A DNA stretch of 64,000 nt, from positions 1 through 64,000 of the forward strand of contig WSYC01000011.1 of NCBI GenBank assembly GCA_009773635.1. The letters run 5' to 3'. A program made the translations under genes and the position numbers. The stretch is from Beijerinckiaceae bacterium. Its GTDB lineage: Bacteria; Pseudomonadota; Alphaproteobacteria; Rhizobiales; Beijerinckiaceae. Positions 34,278 to 43,590 of the stretch are shown piece by piece (the first letter of the stretch is position 1; every line of letters begins with the position of its first letter). The notes below the pieces were generated by a model, which did no database searches, had not been told where the DNA came from, and saw nothing but the letters and a program-made list of their open reading frames with translations.

Positions 34278-35891
34278 TCAGTGGCCGCCGCCGGTGATGC
34301 GCGGCAGCGTCTCGAACTGGTGGAACGGAGGTGGTGAGGTCAGCGTCCACTCCAGTGTCGTCGCGCCTTCACCCCAGGGGTTGTTGCCGGCCTTCACCTT
34401 CTTCGAATAGGCGACATAGATGCCGTAGAAGAACACCAGCATGCCGAAGGCGAAGATGTAGGAGCCGTAGGACGAGATCTTGTTCCAGCCTGCATAGGCG
34501 TCGGGATAGTCGACGTAGCGGCGCGGCATGCCGGCGAGCCCGAGGAAATGCTGCGGGAAGAACAGGATGTTCGCGCCGGCGAAGGCGATGGCGAAGTGCA
34601 GGTTGCCGATCCAGTCCGGGATCATGTAGCCGGTGAATTTCGGGAACCAGTAGTACCAGCCCGCGAAGATCGCGAACACGGCGCCGAGCGAGAGCACGTA
34701 GTGGAAATGCGCCACGACGTAATAGGTATCATGCAGCACGCGGTCCACGCCCGCATTGGCGAGCACGACGCCGGTGACGCCGCCGACCGTGAACAGGAAG
34801 ATGAAGCCGATCGCCCAGACCATCGGCGTGCGGAAGGTGATCGAACCACCCCACATCGTCGCGATCCAGGAGAAGATCTTCACGCCCGTCGGGACCGCGA
34901 TCACCATCGTCGCCGCAACGAAATACTGCTGCGCGGCAAGGGAAATGCCGGTGGTGTACATGTGGTGCGCCCACACGATGAAGCCGACGAAGCCGATCGC
35001 GACCATGGCGTAGGCCATGCCGAGATAGCCAAACACTGGCTTGCGCGAGAAGGTCGACACGATGTGGCTGACGATGCCGAAGGCCGGCAGGATCAGGATG
35101 TAGACTTCCGGGTGGCCGAAGAACCAGAACAGGTGCTGGAACAGGATCGGATCACCGCCGCCTTCGGGCGCGAAGAACGTCGTGCCGAAGTTGCGGTCCG
35201 TCAGCAGCATGGTGATGCCACCGGCGAGAACCGGCAGCGAGAGCACCAGCAGGAAGGCTGTCACCAGCACCGACCAGGCGAAGAGCGGCATCTTGTGCAG
35301 CGTCATGCCCGGCGCGCGCATGTTGAAGATCGTGGTGATGAAGTTGATCGCACCGAGGATCGACGAGGCACCCGCGATATGCAGCGAGAGGATCGCGAAA
35401 TCCATCGCCGGACCGGGCTGGCCCGAGGTCGAGAGCGGCGGGTAGATCGTCCAGCCGCCGCCGACGCCGTTCGCGCCAGGCGGGCCTTCAACGAACATCG
35501 AGATCAGCAGCAGGCCGAAAGCGGCCGGCAGCAGCCAGAACGAGATGTTGTTCATGCGCGGAAAAGCCATGTCCGGCGCACCGATCATGATCGGCACGAA
35601 CCAGTTGGCAAAACCGCCGATCAGCGCCGGCATGACCATGAAGAAGATCATGATGAGGCCATGCCCGGTGACGAACACGTTGAAGGTGTGCGGGTTGGTG
35701 AAATACTGCAGCCCCGGGTCCTGAAGCTCGAGGCGCATCATGACCGACAGGAAGCCGCCGACGAGCCCTGCCATGATGGCGAACAGCAGGTAGAGCGTGC
35801 CGATATCCTTGTGGTTGGTCGAATAGACGTAGCGACGCCATCCCGTGGGAAGGTCGTGCGAATGGTCATCAGCAGCGTGAGCGTGAGCCAT
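34278..35891 (-). CDS. ctaD: Cytochrome c oxidase subunit I
   Basis: The catalytic subunit of the aa3 oxidase, reducing O2 at the heme a3-CuB centre and pumping protons. The 537-residue protein has twelve helices. '[23 protein letters not shown]' contains the heme a ligand, '[17 protein letters not shown]' the CuB His-Tyr crosslink region, 'WAHHMYTTG' the two CuB histidines, and '[22 protein letters not shown]' the heme ligands. The Glu of 'GHPEVY' places it in the type A oxidase class. It follows ctaC by 39 bases. Confidence 0.98.
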   Translation of the reverse strand: MAHAHAADDHSHDLPTGWRRYVYSTNHKDIGTLYLLFAIMAGLVGGFLSVMMRLELQDPGLQYFTNPHTFNVFVTGHGLIMIFFMVMPALIGGFANWFVPIMIGAPDMAFPRMNNISFWLLPAAFGLLLISMFVEGPPGANGVGGGWTIYPPLSTSGQPGPAMDFAILSLHIAGASSILGAINFITTIFNMRAPGMTLHKMPLFAWSVLVTAFLLVLSLPVLAGGITMLLTDRNFGTTFFAPEGGGDPILFQHLFWFFGHPEVYILILPAFGIVSHIVSTFSRKPVFGYLGMAYAMVAIGFVGFIVWAHHMYTTGISLAAQQYFVAATMVIAVPTGVKIFSWIATMWGGSITFRTPMVWAIGFIFLFTVGGVTGVVLANAGVDRVLHDTYYVVAHFHYVLSLGAVFAIFAGWYYWFPKFTGYMIPDWIGNLHFAIAFAGANILFFPQHFLGLAGMPRRYVDYPDAYAGWNKISSYGSYIFAFGMLVFFYGIYVAYSKKVKAGNNPWGEGATTLEWTLTSPPPFHQFETLPRITGGGH

Positions 35892-35930
35892 TTCAATTAA
35901 CTCCTGTCGAGTTCTGGATCAGGGCACGGG

Positions 35931-36863
35931 TCAGCGCGCGGAAAGGGTGGTTTCGGCCGTCTGGACCGGCGCATCGCCGGCAGCGGCAAATTTCTTCTTC
36001 GCGTCAGCCAGCCAGGCCGCGTATTTCTCTTCCGAGACAACGCGGATGGCGAACGGCATGAAGGCATGGTCCTTGCCGCAGAGTTCCTGGCACTGGCCGT
36101 AGTAGATGCCTTCGCGCGTGGCGCGGAACCAGGTCTGGTTGAGGCGACCGGGGACTGCATCGACCTTGACGCCGAAAGACTGGACCGCGAAGGCGTGGAT
36201 CACGTCAACCGACGTGACCTGAACAACAACATTCTTGTTCACGGGCACGACAACTTCGTTGTCGACGGCGAGCAGGCGCGGGAAATCTTCCTTCTTGCCC
36301 TTGCCGTCCTTGACAGCCTTGGCGCGCTCCTCGTCCGAGAGCATCCGGGCCTCGAACTCGAAGCCGCCGCCGGCGTCCTTGGCGTATTCGAACTTCCAGT
36401 ACCAGGCGGCGCCGGTCGCCTTGATCGTGAGGTCAGCCTTCGGCGCGACGATCTGCTCCTTGAGGAGGCGGAAGGAGGGGATCGCGATCACGACCAGAAT
36501 CAGCACCGGGATCAGTGTCCAGGCGACTTCAAGCCCGACATGATGCGTCGTCTGCGACGGCACGGGGTTCTTCCTGGCGCTGAATTTCACGGAAACGAGG
36601 ATCAGCAGCGCCAGAACGAACAGCGTGATGACCGTGATGGTGATCAGCAGGCCGGTGTGGAAGCTGTGGATGAATTCGGCGATCGGCGTCGCCGCCTTCT
36701 GCAAATCCATCTGCCAGTCCACCGCCAAGCCGTCGCCGGCCGCCGCCATCGCAGCACCCGCCGAGACAAGCCAGAGGCCAAGAGCGGCAACAAGAACGGC
36801 CGAGGCCGCACGAAATGTCGCCGCGCAGTGCTGCCGAGCGATTTTGATCGAAGTCAAAGCCAT
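35931..36863 (-). CDS. ctaC: Cytochrome c oxidase subunit II
   Basis: Subunit II carries the CuA centre that accepts electrons from cytochrome c. The 310-residue precursor has a signal peptide (to about residue 40, 'VSAGAAMAA'), two membrane helices (about 65-95 and 110-135), and a periplasmic cupredoxin domain. CuA ligands are visible: the His in 'DVIHAFAVQSFG', and 'GQCQELCGKDHAFMPF' with both Cys, a His and Met. The ATG at 36863 is preferred; a GTG at 36875 directly abuts a purine-rich site. It is the first gene of the cox operon. Confidence 0.97.
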   Translation of the reverse strand: MALTSIKIARQHCAATFRAASAVLVAALGLWLVSAGAAMAAAGDGLAVDWQMDLQKAATPIAEFIHSFHTGLLITITVITLFVLALLILVSVKFSARKNPVPSQTTHHVGLEVAWTLIPVLILVVIAIPSFRLLKEQIVAPKADLTIKATGAAWYWKFEYAKDAGGGFEFEARMLSDEERAKAVKDGKGKKEDFPRLLAVDNEVVVPVNKNVVVQVTSVDVIHAFAVQSFGVKVDAVPGRLNQTWFRATREGIYYGQCQELCGKDHAFMPFAIRVVSEEKYAAWLADAKKKFAAAGDAPVQTAETTLSAR

Positions 36864-37247
36864 GGCCGATGCCACTCCCCTAGATGTGCCCGGCGCTCCG
36901 GCAACGGAGCCTCGGGGTGGTTCGCCTTTGCGGAACCCGATATTTGCCCCTCACCGAAAAGCTGCCAGCTCGTCGGGAGTTCGGATACATGCGGAAAGAC
37001 GCATGTGACCCAGGATTTACTTTCCATACTCGCGCATGGGATGCAAGCTCACACGCGCCACATCCACGCTTCCCTTACGCCACAATTTTGACGAGGCAAA
37101 GCCGGGATGTGCACAAGATCGAGCTTCTCCTGCATCGGTTAAGCCGAGATTGAGGATGCATCAACCAACACCAGCTTTCTTGACAGCCTCAGCTTCTCTG
37201 TTAGGCCAAGCAAACGCTAGGGGAAAGAGTCCGGGAGCATATCCACC
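36864..37247. promoter_or_regulatory. Divergent intergenic region cox operon / ialB
   Basis: A 384-base gap without a supportable gene. It must hold the leftward promoter of the cox operon and the rightward promoter of the IalB gene. On the plus strand TTGACA at 37180-37185 followed 15 bases later by TTAGGC (37201) is a possible but weak IalB promoter, with a leader of about 35 bases. TTGACG at 37088 is another. I could not pick a cox promoter with confidence. Confidence 0.35.
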
Positions 37248-37820
37248 GTGCACATTTCGACGCATATCAGACCATGGATCCGAACGGGTTTCGGGCTTGC
37301 CTTTTCGGGTCTTGTCTTCGCTTTCCTGCTGACGACCGGCGCCGCCGCGCAAGGCACGCTGAAGGCCAAATACGGGGACTGGCAGCACCGCTGCGACAAG
37401 CCCTCTGCCAATGGTGCCGAACAGTGCATCCTGATCCAGAACGTGCTCGATCAATCCGATCTCAATCTGGCCGTTGTCGTTCTCAAGGTCGAGGATACCG
37501 CGGGAACGGCGGAATTGCGCAAGAAGGACCCGGGCGCGCCGATGATTCGCCGCCCCGTCCTGCGCATCATCGCGCCGCTGGGCATCCTGTTGCCGCGCGG
37601 GCTCGGGCTGAAGATCGACGACAAGGAAATCGGCTCGACCGGTTTCGTCCGCTGCCTCGAATCGGGATGCGTGGCCGAGGTTGATATGGACAGCACCTTG
37701 ATCGAAGGCTTCCGCAAGGGCAAGATCGCGCTCTTCGCCGTGTTTCTGACGCCCGAGGAAGGGCGCGGCCTGCCGGTGACGCTGGCCGGGTTCGATCAGG
37801 GTTTCCCGCTTCTCCAGTAA
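37248..37820 (+). CDS. Invasion-associated locus B (IalB) family protein
   Basis: A 190-residue exported protein of the IalB family, named for a Bartonella erythrocyte-invasion factor but widespread in free-living Hyphomicrobiales. A signal peptide (residues 1-35, ending TTGAAAQG) precedes the mature domain. Family features are 'YGDWQHRCDKPS..EQCILIQ' (Cys pair), 'PLGILLPRGLGLKID' and 'GFVRCLESGCVAEVDMD' (second Cys pair), probably periplasmic disulfides. Function in a non-pathogen is unknown. It is followed by a lipoprotein gene after 6 bases. Confidence 0.9.
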   Translation: MHISTHIRPWIRTGFGLAFSGLVFAFLLTTGAAAQGTLKAKYGDWQHRCDKPSANGAEQCILIQNVLDQSDLNLAVVVLKVEDTAGTAELRKKDPGAPMIRRPVLRIIAPLGILLPRGLGLKIDDKEIGSTGFVRCLESGCVAEVDMDSTLIEGFRKGKIALFAVFLTPEEGRGLPVTLAGFDQGFPLLQ

Positions 37821-37826
37821 GGATTG

Positions 37827-38474
37827 ATGACCGTGAGCATCGTCGTTTCCAATTTTGCCCTGCCGGGGGCTGCGGCCCGCCGCTTCGCCATTCTGCTGCC
37901 TGCGGTTGTCGTGGGCGCTGGCCTTCTTGCCGGGTGCAGCACATCGAACACCGTCAGCCAGACCGAAAAAAGCGTCACCGAGCGGATCCTGTTCGCCAAC
38001 ACCAAGCTGCCGGAGCAGAAAATCGAGGAATCGCGCGATTATACCTGCCCTGAAACGCGAATTCTCGACGGCACCGCCGCCTATCGCGTCGGTGAGGCCG
38101 GGCAGGCCCGCGGTATTTCGCATCAAGCGGCGATCAATGACCTTGCGCGCGAATGTTCGTTTTCAGGCGGAACCATGCGCGTCAAGGTCGGCATCCAGGG
38201 GCGCCTGATCCTTGGCGATGCCGGCAAACCAGGCACCTACACCATTCCTGTGCGCCTCGCCGTGCGTGCCAACGGCCAGACCGTCTATTCCAAGGCGCTG
38301 CCGACCAGTGTCGTCATTCCGCCGAATGATACGCAAGCCGCCTTCGTGGTGATTGACGACACGATCAACGTGCCGATTACCGCCGAGGATCCCGGTGAAG
38401 CCTATTCGATCCTGATCGGGCTCGATCCACAGGGCGCGAAGGCTGCCCCCGGAAAGAAGAAGCGGCAGCGTTGA
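37827..38474 (+). CDS. Predicted lipoprotein, unknown function
   Basis: A 215-residue exported protein with a lipobox LLAGC near residue 37, so the cysteine would be lipidated and the protein anchored in the inner or outer membrane. The mature part is mostly beta-like ('TMRVKVGIQGRLILGDAGKPGTYTIPVRLAV', 'TSVVIPPNDTQAAFVVIDD'). I cannot name its family securely, although similar lipoproteins occur in rhizobia. The ATG at 37827 is used; TTG at 37824 and GTG at 37833 are alternatives after AAGGA. It follows the IalB gene closely and ends before the glycine riboswitch. Confidence 0.75.
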   Translation: MTVSIVVSNFALPGAAARRFAILLPAVVVGAGLLAGCSTSNTVSQTEKSVTERILFANTKLPEQKIEESRDYTCPETRILDGTAAYRVGEAGQARGISHQAAINDLARECSFSGGTMRVKVGIQGRLILGDAGKPGTYTIPVRLAVRANGQTVYSKALPTSVVIPPNDTQAAFVVIDDTINVPITAEDPGEAYSILIGLDPQGAKAAPGKKKRQR

Positions 38475-38512
38475 CACCGGGGTCAAAACCGTTACCGATG
38501 GCGGTATAGGCC

Positions 38513-38710
38513 ATCTCCCGCGCGGGAGAGAGCGGGGTTCGTTTTGCTCCGCCGCCGAAGGCGCAACCGCCCCGGAAACGCTCAGGCACCACGGACCGCG
38601 CGAGAAAAGCCGCTCTGGAAAGCGACGGTCGAGCATCGGCCTTCCACCGACGGAGTAAGCGGAAGGTCCCGGCCTGCCGCGAAATCTCTCAGGTTCCGTG
38701 ACAGAGGGGG
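38513..38710 (+). promoter_or_regulatory. Tandem glycine riboswitch
   Basis: Two adjacent glycine-aptamer-like units lie directly upstream of gcvT. Unit 1 has the conserved GGGAGAG (38524-38530), CCGAAGG-type loop (38554-38561) and GGAAACGCTCAGGCACC (38573-38589). Unit 2 has CTCTGGAAAGC (38613 onward) and CTCTCAGGTTCCGTGACAGA (38687-38706). The two are joined by a short linker, as in known tandem glycine riboswitches that turn on the glycine cleavage system when glycine is abundant. Exact ends are approximate. Confidence 0.9.
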
Positions 38711-38774
38711 CAGGATCGCACCAATCGGGGCGTCCTCAACCCATGCGACGGAGGCGGCGCAAGCCGGAGAGACG

Positions 38775-39911
38775 ATGGCGGCAAGCCCTGAGACCGAAGA
38801 CCTGAAGTTCACCCCGCTGAATGATTGGCACATCGCGCAGGGCGCGCGCATGGTGCCGTTCGCGGGCTATTCCATGCCCGTGCAATACAAGGACGGTATC
38901 CTCACCGAGCATCTCTGGACGCGCGAGAACGCGGGGCTGTTCGATGTCTCGCACATGGGCCAGTGCTTCGTGCATTCCGACAGCTGGGAAAAAACCGCGC
39001 GCGCGATCGAGGCGCTGGTGCCGGCGGATATCCTCAACCTCAAGCCCGGCCAGCAGCGCTATTCGCAGTTGCTTGCCGAGGATGGCGGCATTCTCGACGA
39101 TCTGATGATCACACGGTCGGCCTATGAGGGCCACGAGGGCTGGGCCTATCTCGTCGTCAACGCCGGCTGCAAGGTTCAGGATTATCAGCATATCGCGGCG
39201 CATCTGCCGACGGGCGTCGGCTTGCGGATCGAGGATGAGCTGGCGCTGATCGCGCTTCAGGGGCCCAAAGCGGTTGAGGTTCTTGCGGGGCTCATCCCCG
39301 GCATCGCGGCGACGCCGTTCATGACTTACCACCATGCGGTGCTGGACGGGACGCATCTTCACATCTCGCGCTCCGGCTACACCGGCGAGGACGGGGTGGA
39401 AATCTCGATCCCGGCCAAGCACGTCACCGCATTCTGTGATCGCCTGCTGGCGGATGCCCGTGTGAAGCCGATCGGCCTTGGCGCGCGTGATTCGCTGCGG
39501 CTTGAGGCCGGGCTCTGCCTTTATGGCCACGATATCGACACGACGACCTCGCCGATCGAGGCGGACCTGAAATGGTCGATCCAGAAGCGTCGCCGCGAGG
39601 AAGGCGGCTTTCCCGGTGCGGCGCGGATCCAGCGCGAGCTGAAGGAAAGCCCGTCACGCCTGCGTGTCGGCATCCTGCCCGAGGGGCGCCAGCCCGCGCG
39701 CGAGGGGACGGAGATTGTCGCCGATGGCCGGAAGATCGGTGTTGTCACCTCCGGCGGTTTCGGCCCGAGCGTCAATGGCCCGGTCGCCATGGGCTACGTC
39801 GAAGCCGCCTTTGCCAAGGTTGGCACGCCGGTCACGCTCATCGTGCGCGGCAAGGAGCTGCCGGCCCGTATCGTCGCCATGCCGTTCACACCGCACCGTT
39901 ATTTCCGCTAA
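38775..39911 (+). CDS. gcvT: Aminomethyltransferase (glycine cleavage T protein)
   Basis: GcvT transfers the aminomethyl carbon from the lipoyl arm of GcvH to tetrahydrofolate, releasing ammonia. The 378-residue protein starts after GGAGAGACG with MAASPETEDL; the longer in-frame ORF runs through the riboswitch and is not real. Features: 'MVPFAGYSMPVQYKDGILTEHLWTRENAGLFDVSHMGQ' near the start, 'SGYTGEDGVEISIP', 'LGARDSLRLEAGLCLYGHDID' (folate site) and the C-terminal 'GFGPSVNGPVAMGYV'. It is followed by gcvH after 36 bases. Confidence 0.97.
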   Translation: MAASPETEDLKFTPLNDWHIAQGARMVPFAGYSMPVQYKDGILTEHLWTRENAGLFDVSHMGQCFVHSDSWEKTARAIEALVPADILNLKPGQQRYSQLLAEDGGILDDLMITRSAYEGHEGWAYLVVNAGCKVQDYQHIAAHLPTGVGLRIEDELALIALQGPKAVEVLAGLIPGIAATPFMTYHHAVLDGTHLHISRSGYTGEDGVEISIPAKHVTAFCDRLLADARVKPIGLGARDSLRLEAGLCLYGHDIDTTTSPIEADLKWSIQKRRREEGGFPGAARIQRELKESPSRLRVGILPEGRQPAREGTEIVADGRKIGVVTSGGFGPSVNGPVAMGYVEAAFAKVGTPVTLIVRGKELPARIVAMPFTPHRYFR

Positions 39912-39947
39912 TCGCAATCTTTTTCCGTCAGCCTCCGGGAGATCATC

Positions 39948-40316
39948 ATGACAACCTACTACACCAAGGACCACGAATACCTCCGCGTTGACGGCGATAC
40001 CGCAACGGTTGGCATCACGAACTACGCGCAGGCCCAGCTCGGCGACGTCGTGTTCGTCGAGCTGCCGGACGTCGGCAAGAGCTTCAAACAGGGTGCGGAA
40101 GCGGCGGTTGTCGAAAGCGTCAAGGCGGCCTCGGACGTCTATGCGCCGGTCTCCGGCGAGATCGTGGCGGTCAACACCAGCCTGCCGGACACCCCGGCCA
40201 CGATCAACGAAGACCCGGAAGGCAAGGGCTGGTTCATGAAGATCAAGCTCGCCAACAAGGCCGAACTGGCTGAGTTGCTGGATGAAGCCGCCTACAAGGC
40301 GCTGATCGGCGAGTAA
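39948..40316 (+). CDS. gcvH: Glycine cleavage system H protein
   Basis: GcvH is the lipoyl carrier of the glycine cleavage complex. The 122-residue protein has the expected '[39 protein letters not shown]' start and the lipoyl-lysine motif '[17 protein letters not shown]' (Lys near residue 63). It is probably co-transcribed with gcvT under the glycine riboswitch. The usual partner gcvP does not follow; an oppositely oriented hydrolase gene does, so the P protein must be encoded elsewhere. Confidence 0.97.
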   Translation: MTTYYTKDHEYLRVDGDTATVGITNYAQAQLGDVVFVELPDVGKSFKQGAEAAVVESVKAASDVYAPVSGEIVAVNTSLPDTPATINEDPEGKGWFMKIKLANKAELAELLDEAAYKALIGE

Positions 40317-40391
40317 GCCCGAAAGAGGGCCGCATGGTCACGAGGGCGGCCGCCACCGCGCTGCCCTCTCGTGTTCTGTCGCTCCTGTGTC

Positions 40392-41189
40392 TTACATGCC
40401 CCGGAAAATCGACATCACCCGGCTGATCGAATCCTCCCGAGCGCGCGAGTCCGTCCCGATCGTGACCGTGCCAGTGCCGTTGGCCGAATAGGCGGCCTTG
40501 CGCGTCCGCAGCGGCTGGTTGGGGTGATCGAAATTGTGATACGCGCCGTCGTATCCGATGAAGCGCACACCCGGTAACGCGCGACACGGTTCAGCCGCTG
40601 TCCAGTCGTCCGCAAGGCCATGCAGGATGGTCACGGGCAGGCGCGGCGAATAGCCCTTGCGCAGGATGGTCTTGCAACCGGGATAGAAGGCAACCGCGCG
40701 GCTGAAATCAACGCCGGTGGGGCTCCGTCCGGCATTCGTGGCGTGCAAGAGCGCCATGCCGCCGTTCGACCAGCCGAGAAGTCCGATCTTGCGCTTGTTG
40801 ACGTCAGGCCGTGCTGCAAGCCATTCCGCTGCGGCAAATGCATCCTTCGCCCGGTCGGAAAGATCGATATCGCGGTTTCGGACAGTGCATTGCGAGCCGA
40901 GCCCTCGCGAGGAAAAGCTCTCGGGGAAAATGACCAGAAAGCCGGAGCTACGCAGCCGCTCGCCCCAGTCCGCGTGTCGAGGGTTGATCCCGGAGCGGCC
41001 GCCAAGGCCACCGCAGCCGTGCATGGCAATAATTGCGGGAAAGGGTCCATTCCCTTCCGGCTTCATCATCAGTGCCTTGAGAGTCACCCCGCCTCGTCCG
41101 GGGAAACTGACCCATTCATCCGCGCTGGCGGAGGAGAAGGTGGCGAAGATCGCAAGCAGGCTGCCGATGAGGCGGCTCAAAATGGGCAT
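40392..41189 (-). CDS. Secreted dienelactone-hydrolase-like alpha/beta hydrolase
   Basis: A 265-residue exported hydrolase. A signal peptide (MPILSRLIGSLLAIFATFSSASA) is followed by an alpha/beta-hydrolase fold of the dienelactone hydrolase type: 'PAIIAMHGCGGLGG' (oxyanion region), 'IGLLGWSNGGMALLH' (nucleophile elbow GWSNG with Ser near residue 142) and 'GAYHNFDHPNQPL' (catalytic His). Classical dienelactone hydrolases use Cys as nucleophile; here it is Ser, so the substrate is unclear. The Met at 41189 fits the signal peptide better than 41213. Confidence 0.85.
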   Translation of the reverse strand: MPILSRLIGSLLAIFATFSSASADEWVSFPGRGGVTLKALMMKPEGNGPFPAIIAMHGCGGLGGRSGINPRHADWGERLRSSGFLVIFPESFSSRGLGSQCTVRNRDIDLSDRAKDAFAAAEWLAARPDVNKRKIGLLGWSNGGMALLHATNAGRSPTGVDFSRAVAFYPGCKTILRKGYSPRLPVTILHGLADDWTAAEPCRALPGVRFIGYDGAYHNFDHPNQPLRTRKAAYSANGTGTVTIGTDSRAREDSISRVMSIFRGM

Positions 41190-41250
41190 GGAACAATCCG
41201 GTTCAAGTGTCATGAGCTACGAGAATGGCATGAAACCGTTTCCAAGACAC

Positions 41251-41276
41251 AAAAAAGGCCGCTCGGAAGCGGCCTG
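41251..41276 (-). terminator. Intrinsic terminator of the F0 operon
   Basis: On the minus strand the stem AGGCCGCT / AGCGGCCT (loop TCCG) is followed by TTTTTTG. It lies 25 bases after the atpF stop codon and closes the F0 operon. Confidence 0.85.
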
Positions 41277-41300
41277 ATTTCGTTACCGATGCAGCATACC

Positions 41301-41771
41301 TCAGTTGAGCTTGGCCTTGACCTCGGCGAGCCCGGCGGCGAAGGCATCGTCGCCCTTGCCGGCGCTGAGGATCGAGGCCGCAGCCTTGGTCGCGAGTTCG
41401 ACAGCCGCGCTGCGCACCTCGGCGGTAGCCTGTGCCTCGGCCTGGCTGATTTTCAGCTCGGCCTGCGCCGTGCGGCGCTTGACGAAATCCTCAAGCTTGA
41501 CCTTCGCGTCGGCTTCGAGGCGCTTGGCCTCTTCCTTCGCCGCAGCGACGATCTCGGCCGCTTCCTTTTCAGCCGCAGCGCGCTTGGCCTCATAGGTCTT
41601 CAGCAGGGCTGCCGCCTCGGTGCGAAGCCGCTCGGCTTCGCCAAGCTGCGCCGCGATCTTCTCGCCGCGGGCATCGATCCCGGCAAGGAGCTTCTTGTGG
41701 ACGCCAAGGTAACCAAGGATACCCAGGAAAATGAAGAAGGCCGCGCCGACCCAGAATTCTGCACCGAACAT
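41301..41771 (-). CDS. atpF: ATP synthase F0 subunit b
   Basis: Subunit b of the F0 stator. The 156-residue protein has one N-terminal membrane helix (residues 6-26, FWVGAAFFIFLGILGYLGVHK) and a long Ala/Glu/Lys-rich coiled coil that reaches F1. It is the last gene of the operon atpI-atpB-atpE-atpF'-atpF, with 14 bases between it and atpF'. The presence of distinct b and b' subunits is typical of alphaproteobacteria. Confidence 0.95.
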   Translation of the reverse strand: MFGAEFWVGAAFFIFLGILGYLGVHKKLLAGIDARGEKIAAQLGEAERLRTEAAALLKTYEAKRAAAEKEAAEIVAAAKEEAKRLEADAKVKLEDFVKRRTAQAELKISQAEAQATAEVRSAAVELATKAAASILSAGKGDDAFAAGLAEVKAKLN

Positions 41772-41785
41772 CGTCTCGCCCTTCC

Positions 41786-42343
41786 TTATTCGCCGCCGGC
41801 CGCGCCGACAGCCTTGCCGATGGCGGCAGCCGTCGGGGCCTTGCCGGTGAGCTGCTCGATCATCGCAGATACCGCATCCTTGGCGATATCCTCGACGTTG
41901 GCCATGGCCTTGGCCTTCGTCGCGGTGATGGAGGCTTCCGCAGCGACCATCTTGGCCGAAAGCTCGGTCTCGACAGCGTGGCGCTTGGCATCGATTTCCT
42001 TGGCGCTCTTGGCGCGCGCCTCGATGGCGATCGCCTGCGCGTTGGTCTTGGCCTTCACCAGCGCCTGCTCGAGCGCCTGCGCTTCCGCCTCAGCCGCCTT
42101 CTGTGCGGTGGACGCGGCAGTCAGCGCGGTGTCGATCGTGGTCTGGCGTTCGTCGAGGATCGAGGCGATGCGCGGCAGCGCGACCCGGCTCATCAGGAGA
42201 TAGAGCGTGCCGAACGTGATCGCGAGCCAGAAGAGCTGGCCGCCGAACGTGGAGGAATCAAAGGGCGGAAACCCGCCACCCTCAGCCGCGAAGGCCGAAG
42301 TTGCGGTTGCTGCCACGATGAACGGCGTGACGATAAGGCGCAT
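41786..42343 (-). CDS. atpF': ATP synthase F0 subunit b'
   Basis: Subunit b' pairs with b to form the peripheral stalk. The 185-residue protein has a short N-terminal hydrophobic region resembling a signal sequence (MRLIVTPFIVAATATSAFAA), then the conserved 'GGFPPFDSSTFGGQLFWLAITFGTLYLLMSRVALPRI' membrane segment and a long coiled coil. Genes order and similarity to b subunits make the assignment firm. It is preceded by a 165-base gap after atpE that holds four hairpins. Confidence 0.94.
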   Translation of the reverse strand: MRLIVTPFIVAATATSAFAAEGGGFPPFDSSTFGGQLFWLAITFGTLYLLMSRVALPRIASILDERQTTIDTALTAASTAQKAAEAEAQALEQALVKAKTNAQAIAIEARAKSAKEIDAKRHAVETELSAKMVAAEASITATKAKAMANVEDIAKDAVSAMIEQLTGKAPTAAAIGKAVGAAGGE

Positions 42344-42370
42344 CGAACGCTCCCGAGCATTGGAACGAAA

Positions 42371-42470
42371 GCCTGCGGATGCAGGCCCAGGACGGCGGAA
42401 CCGCCGTCATAGAAGAGAGAGATGGCGTCACCGCCATCTTGAAATGATACAGGATGGCGAGGCCGCCATC
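42371..42470 (-). promoter_or_regulatory. Four-hairpin array between atpE and atpF'
   Basis: Four perfect or near-perfect short hairpins occur in a 100-base stretch: 42371-42386 (GCCTGC-GGAT-GCAGGC), 42391-42408 (GACGGCGG-AA-CCGCCGTC), 42421-42438 (GATGGCG-TCAC-CGCCATC) and 42453-42470 (GATGGCG-AGGC-CGCCATC). The last three are copies of one 18-bp palindromic pattern. No long T tract follows. Related hairpins lie in the atpI-atpB gap. Confidence 0.8.
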
Positions 42471-42508
42471 CCGGATATCGCGAATCAGCCCGGACGGGCC
42501 GCTCCCGC

Positions 42509-42751
42509 TTACTTCACGACGAAGAGCAGGATGAGCGCGACGACGAAGGCAAAAATGCCAAGACCTTCGGCAAGCGCCGCGCCGATGAACGCGCGACCGA
42601 ACTGGCCGTCAGCGGCCGACGGGTTGCGCAGGGCGCCCGAGAGGAAGTTGCCGAAAATGGTGCCGACGCCGATGGCGGCGAGACCCATGCCGATCGAGGC
42701 GAGGCCGGCACCGATGTACTTGGCGAGGGTTGCAGCAGCTACGAGTTCCAT
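42509..42751 (-). CDS. atpE: ATP synthase F0 subunit c
   Basis: The proton-translocating ring subunit, a two-helix hairpin of 80 residues. Helix 1 has the Gly-rich '[35 protein letters not shown]' and the polar loop '[14 protein letters not shown]'. Helix 2 '[23 protein letters not shown]' carries the essential carboxylate Glu. The ATG at 42751 is six bases after AAGGAG; the Met two codons upstream is too close to the site. It is the third gene of the operon. Confidence 0.97.
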   Translation of the reverse strand: MELVAAATLAKYIGAGLASIGMGLAAIGVGTIFGNFLSGALRNPSAADGQFGRAFIGAALAEGLGIFAFVVALILLFVVK

Positions 42752-42812
42752 GGTCATCTCCTTGGTGGAACGGTTTAAACGGGAAGAATTCGGCTCCGGA
42801 TGGCTGATGGGC

Positions 42813-43571
42813 TTAGTGGCCCGGATGCAGCGCATCGTTGAGGTAAACGCAGGTCAGGATCGTGAAGACGTAGGCCTGCAGGAATGCGACAAGAAACTCG
42901 AGCGCGGTCAATGCAACCGCCGTCAGCAGCGGCAGTGGCGCAAGAATGGAAGCAGCACCGGCGCCGAGCAGCCCGACCGTGAACGCGCCGAACAGCTTCA
43001 GCGCGACGTGGCCAGCCAGCATGTTGCCGAAGAGACGCAGCGCGAGGCTGATGGGGCGCGACAGGAACGAGATGATCTCGATCAGCATGATGAAGGGCAG
43101 CAACGCTGCCGGCAGGCCCGACGGCACGAAAAGATGCAGGAAATGCGTGCCGTGGTTGATGAACCCGGCGACGATCACGGTACCGATCACCAGCAGCGCG
43201 AATGCCGCGGTGACGATGATGTGGCTGGTGACGGTGAACGAACCCGGGATCAGCCCGAGGAAATTCGCGGTGAGCACGAACATGAACAGCGAGAACACCA
43301 GCGGGAAGAAGCGCATGCCTTCCTTGCCGGTGACGCCGGTCAGAAGGCTCGCGACGAATTCATAGGCCATTTCGGCCAGCGTCTGCAGCCGGCCCGGCAC
43401 AATCGAGCGCGACGAGGTGCCCACCAGTGTGATCAGGCTGACAACCGCGACCACGATCACCATCCAGAGGGATGAATTCGTGAAGGAAATATCGAAACCG
43501 AGAGGCTTGAGCTCAACAATCTTGCTGATCTCGAACTGGTGCATCGGATCGATTTCGTTCCCGCTCGCCAC
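42813..43571 (-). CDS. atpB: ATP synthase F0 subunit a
   Basis: Subunit a forms the proton half-channels next to the c ring. The 252-residue membrane protein keeps the essential Arg in '[21 protein letters not shown]' (near residue 187) and the C-terminal '[25 protein letters not shown]'. The start [25 protein letters not shown] is typical. It lies between atpI (71-base gap with two hairpins) and atpE (61-base gap). Confidence 0.97.
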   Translation of the reverse strand: MASGNEIDPMHQFEISKIVELKPLGFDISFTNSSLWMVIVVAVVSLITLVGTSSRSIVPGRLQTLAEMAYEFVASLLTGVTGKEGMRFFPLVFSLFMFVLTANFLGLIPGSFTVTSHIIVTAAFALLVIGTVIVAGFINHGTHFLHLFVPSGLPAALLPFIMLIEIISFLSRPISLALRLFGNMLAGHVALKLFGAFTVGLLGAGAASILAPLPLLTAVALTALEFLVAFLQAYVFTILTCVYLNDALHPGH

Positions 43572-43590
43572 GCTTCTCTTCCTTTATCCC

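Noticed and set aside
38544-38774. Upstream extension of gcvT giving a 455-residue protein
   Set aside because: The extension translates the glycine riboswitch; the Met at 38775 has a good ribosome site and the correct family N-terminus.
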